A stretch of DNA of 64,000 nucleotides from Stercorarius parasiticus. Lineage: Eukaryota > Chordata > Aves > Charadriiformes > Stercorariidae. Below, one piece after another: positions 35,730-49,000 of this stretch. Position 1 is the stretch's first letter. Each line of letters opens with the position of its first letter. The stretch covers positions 186,001-250,000 of the forward strand of contig VWZL01001366.1 in NCBI GenBank assembly GCA_013396915.1, written 5' to 3'. The position numbers and the translations under genes are program-made. The notes under the pieces are model-generated. The model saw only the letters and a list, made by a program, of their open reading frames with translations, was not told the DNA's origin and ran no database searches.

Positions 35730-38630
35730 GGGAGAGTACCCCGTTCATGAGACAGTATTTTCTTGAAGCCGTGTTGTATGCTGTCAGCATTTGGGGATTC
35801 TACTCCATTAGAATATGATGGACCATTTTGAAGACTATCCATATTCAAATGAAAGTTTCTTAAACATTTGTGACTCAGTCAGAGGCCAGAAAGATGTGTT
35901 TGAAACTTTTAGCATCCACGCTGAAGTGAGAAACAACGCTTCAACTCGAACCTACTCATCTGGCAATGGATTTCAAAGGTAGTTTGGCTGATATAGTCCA
36001 GACTCTACAATAGAATAGTGAGAAATATCAAAAGAATGGGTTTAGATCCAAAGTTTACTGCCAATATACTGCATTGACAGCAAGAACCAGAATCAGGAGA
36101 CAAGCCTTGAGACAAAATCTTGAGTTAAATGGGGAAGAGTATAACCACCTATCATGTTTGCACCTCTTCAAAATTGGTGGATGAGTTGATGAAAATAATT
36201 GGTAAAGACCGTGTGTTTGCCTGGTGAGTGAAAGGGAGAGCATAAGTGAGCATGTTTAAAAGGTGATATAATCAGGTAGTCATATTGGAGGGCAATAATG
36301 GAGATTTTAACAGAATAAAAGAAGAGGAAAGTGTGAAAGAACAAAACATTAAAAATGGACTCCCACTTGCTGACTATTATGGCAAAGCTAAGAGCAGTAC
36401 TGAAGTATGTAACTCACAGTATATGCTAATAAAGAAAATTAAGGAAGAATAAGAACTAAGGCTCTGGTGAGGATACACAAGCACAATGCTAGCTTTTTGC
36501 ATTTGCGGAGGGAAACCACCTCCCCCATACAGGACTGCTTCACATCCCAGAGGTTAGCACTTCAGAATACCAAATGCCTTATACAGGCCATAAGCTAGCG
36601 TAAGAGTCTACTCTCTGAAGTACGGTACAAACGTAAATGTGTGGAAATGAGTCTGTCTACATCATCTGTTAGGTTCTTACAGAACACTTTCATTACTGAT
36701 TTGAACTTGGAAACACTCTAGCAAATGGGATTTACAAATATTACCACTTAATTATATAGCTTTGACAAATTCTTTAGTGGAAGACCACCTCCCAGCATGT
36801 GTTGGGCACTTCTGAAATTCACTAGGAAAGCCTCCACCTCAAATTTCCAGCTTTATTTTCCTGTTTCATCAGCTACTTCACATTTTTGAGGAATATGAAT
36901 GGATGCGGTGGGACAGCATGCTCTGATGGTGTTCAAGTCAAGGGGATGCAACAGATGTAAATAAAATAAAGTGAAATATTTTCGGTAAGTTATATTGAAA
37001 GACAGGTCTATTCAAAGCTCATCAGTACCTGTTTTCTTGTTTCTTCTCTTTCCTCTTTTTTTTCATATGTTCTTTCACAAGGAGTTATAAAATATATGTA
37101 ACAAACTTAATATTCTAGGGACTTTTAAAAAAAAAAAAAATTATTCACTTGGCTTCCTGGGAAAAGTTTTACTGTTAAAGGTTAAATTGCTTAAACTGTT
37201 CTGCTCTCTTCCATAGGATCACTGTAACTGTGCACACTGCTTTCTGTTTCCTGAAATAATAGCCTATCTTCTGTCATCAAGATCTACACTTAAGTTTATG
37301 GCAAGACATAATTGTAAGAAAAATGACACTGAACTGCATAAATCTTGATTTCAAATTAAAGTTTGTGGAGGACGGGAGTATGGTACAGCAAAACTCGATG
37401 TCATGTTTTTTTTTCAACTAATAATGCACTTATGTGCTTATTTCTTCTGGCAATTAAAGGTTGCATGGGACAGCTGGTGAAATGAAAAAGGCGTTAAAGG
37501 CATACCTTACATCTTTGTTTTCTTCTATCAGCAGAACAATGAACTCTGAAACTTGTAATGTTTTCATGCACGTTATCTTCGTTATATAGGATTTTTATTC
37601 TTTTTTTTACCCACTCCATTTTCTAAAACTTCACTTTCCCCTGTCCAGGGTAAGTAATTTGTAAATAACACCTTATCACTTAAAGAACATTTTTCGTCTT
37701 TGATGCTGGTAAAGCACATCAAAAAAAGGAAAGTGAGCATCATTATGGCCATCATATAGGCAGAAGATCTGCAGCAGAAAAAGGTTAAATGACTTCCCAG
37801 AAAGCACAAAGAAAAGCAGAAGCAGGAGTGAAAGACAACCACCCACAACTCCAAGGACAGTTTCTGTCCCTTAGTACTGTAGTTCTGAAAGGTAGGAATA
37901 AGAAGTGCTACACAACCTCTTCTCCTCTATGAGATATCTTTACATAACGTGGATAAGTTTAAGCTCTCATTTCTCTCCCTACAACTTGGCTGATACAGTT
38001 TCAACTTTTTTAGCCATGCATGACAAGAGCTAACCTTAACATCTTTAGAAATTGCCACCTTAAGGAGCCTGTACTGATGTTTTTAATAAAAGAAGAATTT
38101 GGAAGATCCCACTGTTGAGTCTTATCTAGGACTGTACCCACAACAGTAGGTAAAGTCTCTTCCTAAGCTTAATTGCCATGGAAGAGAATAAAAACATTAG
38201 AAATCCTATTTTTACCTAACACTTAATGATTTAAACAAATATTTGCAGGGACCTGGAAGACAGCAGCAAAACAAAGCACAGTAAACAGAGTTTTTCATTC
38301 TGAAGAAATTTGCCTCCTTTCTGTAACAGAAAGAGTAGTAGTAGGTGCTATGTAACCTGACTTTAAAGGTGGTTTTGGTAGTACATCATGTGATGCCCTT
38401 GCAACAAACGAGGGAAGTGGAGTCCAGATGAAAAAATTAAAAGATGAAAACAAACTACTTGGGAAGCCATACTCTGAAAGTTCAGAGTTCACTGTCAACA
38501 CGGAAGACTGTTTTGAGAAGATTTCTGCAGTTACCTGTCCAGCTCTAGGTAGGGAGGGACTGCCAGAGTGGTGGGAGACAGGCTTGGCGCTCAAAATTAT
38601 TTTGATAAATTGGAGCTATCACCCTGGGGG
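35730..38630. other. Noncoding stretch
   Basis: No gene is recognised. The minus-strand open frames at 36055-36243 and 37582-37854 (90 codons, hydrophobic, rich in F, L and C) have no domain signature. A poly-A run lies at 37127-37140. No repeat family was recognised. Confidence 0.55.
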
Positions 38631-38639
38631 GGCGGGGGA

Positions 38640-39280
38640 GCAACAAAAAATGGGATGGACTTCAGTAGGGATGATTTTTAAGGTGCAAAGTTTAGGCAGG
38701 AATAATCGGTCATACAAAGGCAGACAGGGGAAGAACCAGGCAGCTTGTCCACAGAAAGGGACCTGCAAATTTTTGAGGATAAAACCAGAAATAAATATCA
38801 TTATTCTGTTGCAAATCAGGAAAAGATATGCCACGATGTATTAGCAGGTTTGATTTATAAGTATATACATCTTACAGAACAGGAAGAACCACAACTGTGT
38901 TGAGTCTTGGGCACTGCTCTTCAAGACTGGTTAAAGAGAGTCTGGAGCAGAACAAGGAAAATTAAGAATAGATAATTCAGTTATGCAGATAACTTGGTTT
39001 GCAGGGTAAAACTATTTAGTCTAAAGAGGAGGAGTGTGATGAGAAACGTGAGATTGATCTTTAAGTATGATAATGTCTAATGCACAGAGGAAAAGAATGA
39101 TCTGTTCCCTATCTTCATGACAGATATGACAAAAAGTAATGAACTTAATTTTCAGTAAGGAATCTTAGAGTTAAACATTAGATAATCTTTCTATCAGGAA
39201 GGAAAGTGAAACACTGCAACAGTTGGCTTAAGGATACTCCATTGCTGAATGTGTCTCAGGACAGGTTAGTCATCTACTGC
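38640..39280 (+). repeat. Old CR1/L3-like LINE: ORF2 tail and 3' region, sense
   Basis: The plus strand carries a diverged CR1-type element. The end of ORF2 is readable as FKVQSLGRNNRSYKG near 38679-38723, the conserved segment near the C-terminus of CR1 reverse transcriptase proteins. It is followed by a GAAAGGGACCTGCAAATTTT block near 38754-38773, CACGATGTATTAGCAGG near 38831-38847, TGTTGAGTCTTGGGCACTGC near 38898-38917, and the GAGAGTCTGGAGCAGAACAA block near 38936-38955. The 3' region continues to about 39280. The order matches the CR1 layout known from turtles, crocodilians and birds. The open frame at 38428-38844 (138 codons) ends inside it, so its second half is LINE remnant and not a host gene. 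Confidence 0.8.
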
Positions 39281-42200
39281 AACCCTCTCTGAGGGCTGCG
39301 GAGGGGGCTGGGTGACTCCTGGAAGCATGAACTGCCCCTAGCCGATGGTTTTGGCATGAGGCACTCCAAACACAAAGGCTTTAAGGCCCAAATACTGCAG
39401 TCACCCACATAGCCTAAGATCTGGGGTTTCGAGACAAGCATAAACATCCCGTAAAATGTTTATGCCTGTCATGTCCTTAACAGAAAGCATAAACATTCCA
39501 ACTGATTTTATTGATACTTGGCTGGGTCTGCAGACAACCTGTAACACCAGCGTGGCAGTGTGACCTGTGCATTTCATCCTGAGTATGGAAATCTGCTGTG
39601 ACTCAGAGTGAAAGTCATGGGAGCATTATCTGAGGCATGCTTATGGTCTTGTCTTTGCAAATAAAATAAGCAGTTGAACAGGGTCTTTCTGGACCTGTTT
39701 ATAATTATCTTTGTTATAGTATTTCTTTAGTACGCCTTTAGCTTAATTAAAATGTAACAAGTATAAGGTAGAATCAAGAGCAGGTAAATTAATGCATTGC
39801 TGATGGAAAGCCTACTGAGGCAAGTACGTTTTTTCCCAATGTCTCAGTATTGGTATGTGTCTACATGGCCATGCCCCACCAAATCAAGTCCACAGGTAAC
39901 TTTCTCCTGCCTCTGTGAGCTGGATTTGGTATGCTAGGTTATTTCTTTCTTGCTTGCTTTAGAACTCAGTGTAATTAGGCTGATTTATATCAGCTGAAAT
40001 ATGATGCTTTATTTTTAACATTTAAACACAAAGAAAGAATTCAGGTTTTTGGTTTAATCTGCTGGGACACTGGAATTTGATAAAAAGCTTGTGTGCAGAG
40101 ATGTCAGGACCGCTGGCTACCATAAGCAGTGGAAGGGGAGGGGGAGGAACATCCAAAGAATGCTTTTGAGAAGTAGATTAACTTTTTACATACATTTTTG
40201 TGAGGAATTTTAACATGCAGTTATTATTGAACAAATAAATAGGAAGGTTCTCTTGGTTCAGAAGAGAAAATGTTAGTGATTTTCACAGATAACCAGTCTG
40301 TTTCTGTAAAGTTAATAGGACTCCATCAGGACTTTCTTCCTTGCATGGGTTGGTTGGTATGCTTTAATTTCTTCAGTGAAACACAGAGGGATTACCTAAA
40401 GGAGGATGGAAAGGAAGTTGGTTCTGAGTGAAATTTCTGAAATGAGCACAGTGAGGTGAGCTACGTTGCCAAGACACAATTTATAGTACATATATCTGAC
40501 AAGATAATGTTTGTTCCATACTTCTGTTTCAAAGTATAGTAAACTAGTCAGCAAGGAGTTAATAATGAGAAAAGTTGGTCTATTCTATCTAGTATTTTGT
40601 CATTCCTACACTGTTACTGCACACTAGTTTGTCTCCCACTATGACAGCCAGTTTTCCCCTTCTTACTTATCTGTCTTCTCTGTGTTTAAGGTGAACCAGG
40701 ATCAGTCTATTTTCAGCTGGGCTGAGATGCAGGGACAGTAAAACTCTCTTCTTGGAAGCCTTGAATTTCCTTAGGCTATCCTATTTTTGGTGAGATAAGG
40801 AGTCAGGAAACTCCACAGCAGAAACATTTGTTACGTGTGTGTGAGTGTGGGCAGGTACCTATGCAGGTACTGCACTCAGGTTGTCTGTTAGCTTCAGATG
40901 AAAATCAAGAATCTGAGTATTCAGCTTGCAAGGATGCACAGCAGCAGCCCTCCCCTGTACGTCTGGTGTGGTCTGTGTTTGTTTCCAGTAGTAAGAAGAG
41001 CTGGGCAGTGTTTGGTCCTGTGACACCAGTGCCCCTTGCAACAAAAAAAAACTGAGCAGGCAATAGGAACTTGAGAGAGTTGAAAAGCAACAGGTTTCTA
41101 AAAACCCTTTTTGAGGACTACAGATATTATAGCATGTTATGAAGTGCTTTTCAAAGTATCGGTGAGGCAACATACAAGGTATTTCCTGGAGCGTTTAATC
41201 CCACGTAGGTTAGATCATTACAGCTGTACAAAGGTATTTCATTTTTGCCCTTAAACAAAACTTAGTATTGCTCTTAGGCAATGAACTTTAAGGAAGAAAA
41301 AAATATTTTGTGGAATAATTCCATGAAAGTACATATCAGTATGAAAACATTGTCAGCAATCATTTCGAAATTCCATTTATTTCACAGTGAACTTTGTGCA
41401 TGTCTGCAGGGGGTATAAAATGGAAAGACAGGGAAAGCAATTTATTAAAACCAAACTGTGCCAAGCATAGACACCTTGTCACCCATTCCACAACAGGGAG
41501 ATTTGCCCTTCCACTTATGCCAGGTGTCACTTTTCTGATGAATGACAAAACATATGTGGTGCTGAGTTCACACTAGTCTTCCTCAAGAAACTTTCTCTGC
41601 TTCCTGTTCTCATTTCTTCTGATAAAAGAGATGTTTGCAGAAATGCAGATATAACTGCCAGTTGGCCTGATAATTGGTCTGGTTTCTCCCACAATCCAGC
41701 GCTGAACAGCCATGTATCGACACAGCCGTTACCCATAAGAGCCAGTCGCTACTTTCTCAGACTTGTTGGGTGTATATAGAGAGTCAAGGGCAGTGGATCC
41801 TCAGGCATGCTGGAAATGAAACAGAAAGGGTGGGATCCATCTCGCCTACCTTCAGGCATCTGCGTGGTGCAGTGCAAGGGTGTAGGACAAGAACAGCAGG
41901 CTAGCTTGGGTCTAAATGCCTACGCTGAAGACGCCTCTGTAATCTCCCAACACAATGACAAGATGATGGCTTTGCCTCTCTGAAAATGAAGCAATGGACC
42001 ACTGCTGCTTATTATTCAGCTATCTTTCATTAGATCTGCATCTGAGTGGGCAAAATTTGAGGAGTTAATGGGATTTCTTTGAGTTGAGAAATTAAAGGGC
42101 TGAGAAACCAGCAGCAAAGTTTCTGTTCACCTATCTATCTCCATGGGAAGGAAGGAAAGCCGTGGGAACAGAACAGACCGTGTCCCCTATGTGGAGATGG

Positions 42201-42650
42201 GACGGGACTGCATGTGTGTATGAGAGTCTCACTTGCTTTAGAGCTGGAGCGTATATGGCTGCCTGCGTGAACCTGGGATGTACCATGATAGTTGATGGGT
42301 AGAGTGGGCAGACAGCTTTCTAGAAAGGAGCACTGTCATATCTCTTCCACCTCTTCCTCATGCCTCTTTGGCATTGGATAGCAGCTGTACATAATTCCTG
42401 CTCTGGCCCTGGACAGCCTAAGGAGCTTTTCTTGGGGAGGCTGCCATTTCCTACGCCCAAACAGTCCTGTGCCACTGCTAGTGATATTGCAAAGATGTCA
42501 AGAGCAGTGGCCCAAGAATCTTGTTTCAGTCCTCCAACCCAGCTGTGCTTTTTGCCACAGGATGACCAAGTACAGGAGACTGTGACATTGTGTGGCTGTA
42601 GACTAAACCTTTCCTGTTTTACACAGATTTGTTTGAGGGAATAAACTGTC
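39281..42650. other. Noncoding stretch
   Basis: No gene is recognised. Overlapping open frames on both strands at 40828-41173, 41360-41904 and 42320-42667 (up to 115 codons) have no domain, and neither strand of each pair shows sensible coding properties or splice sites. Confidence 0.5.
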
Positions 42651-42963
42651 ACACTGTACTCTTGCACAGTTTTTATTTCATTTTTGGGTTATGCATTTGT
42701 ACTTTGTATATTTTTCATTTCAATAATAAAATTAGTTAGGCACTTTACACAGTTGTAAAAACAAAGCATCATTTTATTTTTAGATCATAGTATTTTCATA
42801 GTAGGACTTGTGTGCGGTACAATTGCTAATCCTGTATGTCAACTCATACTTAATTTTCCTCCTTGTTTAGCAGACAAGCTTTAAAAAGGGGATAATAGTA
42901 AAATATTCTTACCCAAAACAGTAGGAGAGAACTTTCCTTGACATTCTGAAAAAAAAACCACCG

Positions 42964-43010
42964 TGAAATATTCATGTTGTGTTGCGTAGACTGCCCATGA
43001 AATATGCATG
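42964..43010. repeat. 13-bp direct repeat with octamer-like core
   Basis: TGAAATATTCATG at 42964-42976 recurs as TGAAATATGCATG at 42998-43010 with one mismatch, 34 bases apart start to start. The second copy contains ATATGCAT, close to POU-factor octamer-type sites. It could be a pair of transcription-factor sites. Function is inference. Confidence 0.4.
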
Positions 43011-46000
43011 AAAAATTACACAAGGTACAAGAAAAAACACATACCTCCAGAAATCGGATTCTTTAATTTAAAAGACAAGTCTTTATCTAGCAAGTAAAAC
43101 AAGAATCTAGTAAGAGCTAGACGTGTCCCTAGTAATTGTCATTTTGGGCAAGGCTGACTGCTGGCTGCTTCTCTTTTTGCAAGTCTGACTGAAACCATGC
43201 CTTCCAGCCACCAGAGAGCTGCTTTCTCATGCTTCGGCTGGCATTATGCAATATATAACATGCATTTAAAATACCAGGTGGAGACATTGCTTAGCAAGCA
43301 CTAACCTAGTTGTGAAAGAGCGTCAGCTTCACTTCCTTCAACCAAATGTAATTGCTTTGCTGATGGTTAAACCATTTTGTTGAATATCCAGCTGTCCAAT
43401 GAAGGTCATTATCAGTCAGCATACCATCTGATGGTTAACTTCCCCCAGAATAACGAGCTTGATATCCATACCTTTGCCGTGATCTCAAAACAAACCTCAT
43501 GGAAAAGACTATCCTGCACATTTAGGACAGGTTCTTCCCAGAATTACAGAAACAGCAGCAGAGTGAGAGCATAAGTGATCCCTTGCTCAATTCAAAAGCA
43601 CGTGTCTGCTTTTACCCCAAAATGCCATCTTAGTTGTTATTAATCATTAACCTATGAATATGATGGGGGGCAGATCCATTGATAAGAGAGATGTGTTTCC
43701 ATTAAGAAGGTCTTGTCAGCTTAGATGATAAGGTATGTCAATCTCTAGGAGACTGATGATGAGTCTGCACAAAAAGTGATTCCCAAGTTAGACCAGGGCA
43801 ACTAATGATATCTGTAATCTTGTTCTTTGTACAGTTGTCCTCCATCCTCTGAGCTCACACATTTTCTAACCTACTGGTTGATCTGGAAAGGCCCACATTA
43901 CAGGATGAATTCAACCCTCTTCTTTTTAATTAAGAAGGGCCAGATTTTCTCACCTGTCTACTACCATGGACAATAATGATGCTCTCATTAAAGATGTCCC
44001 ATGCTGACATCTCCTTATCTTTCCTAATTTCTGCTACCCTGGCTGATGGATGAGTATTTGTGTTTTGCCAAACGTTGACAAGCAGAGTAGCCTAGTTGAC
44101 TATCCGCAGCTGGCCCTGAATTTTGGGCAATGCCTTTGGGAGAAGTTATCCCAAGGAACCTTCTTCCAGACATGTTTGTGCCTCGTCCCATTGTTGTAGC
44201 TGCAGATGGGTTGGTCACTGCGCTGTGACCAGGCTCTGGCTTGGCTTCAGCAGGCTGGCATTCAGCAGCTGCCCAGGGCCCTGGCAAAGTATCAAACATA
44301 CTTCCAGAGGCCCTTGTGTTGGTAACCACAAATATGGCATGCAGCACCAGTTACACTTGGGTGGCTGGTCTGAGTAGGGTTACTGCCAGTGTGAGATGAG
44401 GAGACGGATTATGGCATGGCAAGAGAAGAATCGGGGGAACTGGTAAATATGTGTTTTGGCTTTTTGTTGCTGTAGTTTGCAGTATAGAGCAGGTGAAATT
44501 CTGCAGTGCTAGTGGGCTGGTAGGGGGAAAAGGAACATGGAGTACAGTCATGTAAAGCTTAATATTAAGAAAATCCCCACAAATATGGAAGCAATTAGTT
44601 GCACTGTAGATGTGAGCCAGCTGGCTGTGTGGCCATGGCTGCAGCCGAACATTAAATATGCATCAGTTACGGAGCTGCAGCTCACTGTGAATGATATACC
44701 TCCCCATTACCCCTTCTTGCGTAGACAAGCCCATAAAGCAAAAGAAAAGGGAAAGAAAAGCTGAGCTGAGTGTACAGTCTACTTAAATGCTTTCAAAAGA
44801 GTGCATGCCAGTCCGTTTTGAGCTTCAAAGATTTTCAATTTAAAAGTTAGATTTTTTTCGCTTATTTTTCAATCAAGAAAAATGATATTGGGTTGAGGTA
44901 TATGCAGGCAATTACAGGCTCCCTTCTAGATGTCTTGAGATACATACATACAACAGAATATAAAAGTTCACCATGTTTAGGTATAAGTTACAGTCCTCTG
45001 TTCACAATAAAAGTATTTTTCTTATGATAAAGAAAATTGAGTACTGAAGAATATGTATCTCTCTTGTTCTACTTAATTGATTTCTTGGCGGACCAAGACA
45101 TCACTTAGATTAAGAAAATTATGTATGAAATTTATCTTACAATCTGTTTATGGGAAAAAATATTTCTTAAAAAGATTTTACAGTGCAATGGCATGTTTTA
45201 TATAGTGCTGTTATAGTTACACTCATTCTGAATGTAGAGTTGTAGTTGTGGGAGAAAATAATAAGACAAAGGGAGGAGATGATGATATGAGTTTTCTGGG
45301 AAATGTGCATTTTGTGGTTTTGTTTTCTCTCTTTGTAATAAGTTCGACCATCACCATGATGCATTATAACTGTATGTGATCAATTTTATAAAATTTTAGT
45401 AAATTTTAAGATCACATCAGTCTTAATCACACATCTGTTTTAAATGCTTTCATTTTCTCTTGATAAAAGTAATAGTTAAATTTAAGAAGGGGAGTAATTC
45501 TGTTTTTTTATTTTTTTCCCGTAGCCAACATTTCATACATAACTGATTTCAGTGGTTCCCTATGTGTGTTTTGTTGTGCTTTTTTTTTTTTTAATTTTAA
45601 ATTAACTGCTAGCATGTTTCTATCTGTAATAGGGGAATATATATACCTACACCAATGTCATTATTAATCTAAAGAAACTCACAGAACTTGAAAGCATATG
45701 TGATAATTGAAACTACTGACAAAGTTTCAGTTTGAAATAAGTAAATATTTGTGGAGGCACTTCCACATCAGCTGATTGTTATCTGGCTCTTACACTGAAA
45801 TTTAAATAAATTGCCTGAAGGCAATGATATTAGTCCCCTGTTTAACCCATGCTGCTCCATGCAGACCCAGACCAACGCCCTTCTTATGGCAGGGCACCGC
45901 AGCTAAAGGCAAGAGCAGGCAGAGCTGGCTGAGCAGGGCTTGCAGCAGGCAAATGGGGAACTGGAGCAGCCAGGAATGTATGGACAAGGGTTTACAGCAG

Positions 46001-49000
46001 AGTATTTCAGAGGTGGGATGGGGGATATAGTCAACTGTGGTCTCAACGAGCTTACTCCCAGTCCTGTCTGCCTTAGTGGGGTCAGAAGCCAACCAAGCAG
46101 CTCCCCTCTCAGCTCAGGCCAGGGTCCACCACTGAGTGCAATTAAGTAATAGCAGGTGCTCAGCTGCAGTGAATAACTGCTGACTTTGTGATATCCTTCC
46201 CACCATCTTTCCTCAAAGGAAGCAAAGGCTGAGGTGTTGGCAGGGTTGCTGGTAGCATCAGTGATAGTGTGAGTGCTGTGTAAGTGTGGAATCAAGACTT
46301 GGTGGGGTTTTTTTGGGGTGCAGGGTGAGTCAAGTCTCCAGTTGAATTTAAAAAGACCGATAAATAAATGGTATTTTTCTTCTTAAAACATAATGTATGC
46401 TTGTACAGTAAATACTGTCCTTAAAATTTGAAAACCAGTTTACTCATTATTTCTTGCTATTATTGCTGTGTAAGATCTGAGTTATGGCAGGACAAGTGCT
46501 GGCAACAAAATTTTGTTTCTGCTTGCATAATTGTAGGAGTCATAAATTGATGGAAAAACATATATTCTTTTTTTTTCTCTCAAGGGAAACTCTTTCCTAA
46601 TGTCCCATCTGAAAAAAATCCATGGCAAGGATCCTAATGGTTTCAGAGGAAGCTAGATGGGGCCCTTATGAGCCTCTTAAAAATTCTTTTAAAATGTTTT
46701 TAGCGTGTATCTGTTTTGATAACACCCTTCTGATAGCTTTTGTCTTGCTGGAAATAAGCTTTTTAACTGCATGAAATTAAGATTAATGTAGACAAATACA
46801 AATTGGATGGTTTGGTCTTTCTTCTGTCAATAGGCTTGTCCTTTCTTTGAGTGTATGATTTTTTAAAAAAATATATCCCTCTTTCCCTTCTCGCTTCCCC
46901 CTCTTTTTTTTTTTTCTTTTTCATTGAATACTTATCGGGTCACAAATTTTTACTGTATGTGCCCTATCGAAAACTCATCCCTTTCCTAAATTGTGAAGTA
47001 TGAAAAACAACTGACTTTTATGTCAGGTTAATAGACAGAGATGTATAATCTGACTGGAATAGTACCTCTGTTTCTGCAGTTTAACATTGAGACAATACTT
47101 TGGTCAGTAGCTGCTTATCGTCTGGGCTATGGTGAGGTGTGGGTATATATTCCATGTACCTGAAGCATGTAAAGGCTTAATGGAGCCTCTAATTACTCTC
47201 CCATCTCTTGCCACACACTAATAAGCAGCAGTTTTAAAAGACTTCAGCTATGACTGTAGGAAAGAAAATGAAAGTCGGGAAAGAAAGAACTAGGTGGGTT
47301 AGTAAAACTATGAAACAAAGAGCTGAGCTCTGGAGAAAGAAAAGAGGCTAATTCTAGGCAGTTTAACATAGGTCTTGTGGTCTGGTGGAAAATGATGGGT
47401 CTTGTTCCCTTGTCTTTACTTGTATGAAGTACTCACAATAAGAGCTGAAACCCTGCTATTTCTCCTAGCCTGGGATTTGCAAAGCCATATATATAGTCTT
47501 CTGGGCTTTGGGTATGAGTGTGAATGTTTTTTGTTAACCTGAGAAAGGTAAAGCCATTAACGGCACAAAAGGAGAAAAATCACAGGCAGTGAAAGCTGAA
47601 ATGCAAAATACCTGACTTGTAGATTGGGACAAAAGGTAGTTGAATGCTCTTTGAAACATGTCTACCTGGTGTTATGTTTAAGGCATTAGCTTGCTGTAAG
47701 AGGCTGAGTTGATCTTTTTCCATACGACAGGTGAAATCAGTCAGAAGAGGGTACTTGCTCTGCTGTGACCCTGGGTCAAGTGCCAGATGAGTGTGTTGCG
47801 CAGATTATGTCTGAACATGGGAACCTTCACTAAGTGCAAGACAACCTCCAGTCTTATCTCTGAATGAGACTCAGAAGCAAAGAGCAGGTGCTTCACCTGA
47901 TGGTGCCTACGCTGTGGGCTAAGGAGAGACGTTTGGCTGATGAATTTCAGGAATTAGTTCTACCAAAGGGTTTGAAGGAACCTAAAATGGGCATGGTGTT
48001 AGCATAACTAGGAGGCTGAGGGTCAAGACCTGCTTTTGATTACATTGCAACAAAGTCAGTCCAAAAGAACTCCAATGTAAATACTAATTATGTTCTTGCT
48101 CTCATGTACTTTCTGTAAAATACTCGGGTTTTTCTCTCCACCTTTTGTTACTTTGTGTCTGAATTTTTATTCTATTTGCTTGACTTGGATGTGGAATACA
48201 CTAGGACAGAGAAATTATTTATAGAATTAGGTACTGGATTTGCATGGTTGTAATTCTTTCCAATTTACTTGCTTGCTTTTTTTAGTACTGAAGTGCCCAG
48301 ATGTGAATTTAGTGTTCTGAGCACAAAATGATTACTTGAACTTCAAACACATTTGCACCGTTCAAGTCAAATGAATGTTATATTTGCATGACTATTACAA
48401 ATTTTTTTACAGTGTAATATTTAAATGGCTATAGATCTGCCAATGTAGGATTCTTTATTGTATGCCTGCACAAAAGTGATCTTCACTGGAGACTTGTAAG
48501 CTTCACTTCTAATTTTCTTTTAATACACTGAAAACACAAATTGAAACAGCTAGTCTTTCAGTTCATGGTTTCCTGCTGTATTCCATGGTACAGTAGATAT
48601 AGGACAAGCTTAGAGGTAAAATGAAGCTTGTTAATGGTCGGAATAAGAACTTAGTTAGAAATTATAAAATAAGACAAAGATGAGTGCCAAATTCTGTACT
48701 AAGGAAACTAAGTAAAGGCCCTGCTGTTGTTTACAGGATTTGAGGAAGGGCTATTAAACCATTCAGCTCAATGGGACTTCATGCAAGTACAACTGTGCCC
48801 CCATGTGGATATCAACATAGCTTTAGAGCTCACACCGCCTCTTTCAGAGGTGCCCTGACCCCAAAAGTCTTGCCGGTTTCAATGAAGGTGGAACTATGTC
48901 TGAAAATTTCTACTTTGAAGAGCCCTTCAGGCATAGACTTTACTCTGTGCTCTGGATGCAGTTAGGAGAGAGTAGACTTATACAAAGAGAAATAGGGTTT

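Noticed and set aside
42320..42667. 115-codon minus frame and 94-codon plus frame
   Set aside because: An overlapping opposite-strand pair without domains, likely chance openness.
44024..44377. 107-codon minus frame and 84-codon plus frame
   Set aside because: Mutually overlapping on opposite strands, with no recognisable motif and composition following local GC.
45802..46295. 96- and 130-codon minus-strand frames
   Set aside because: They overlap each other and plus-strand frames in a GC-richer segment. No domain, signal peptide or splice signals are visible.
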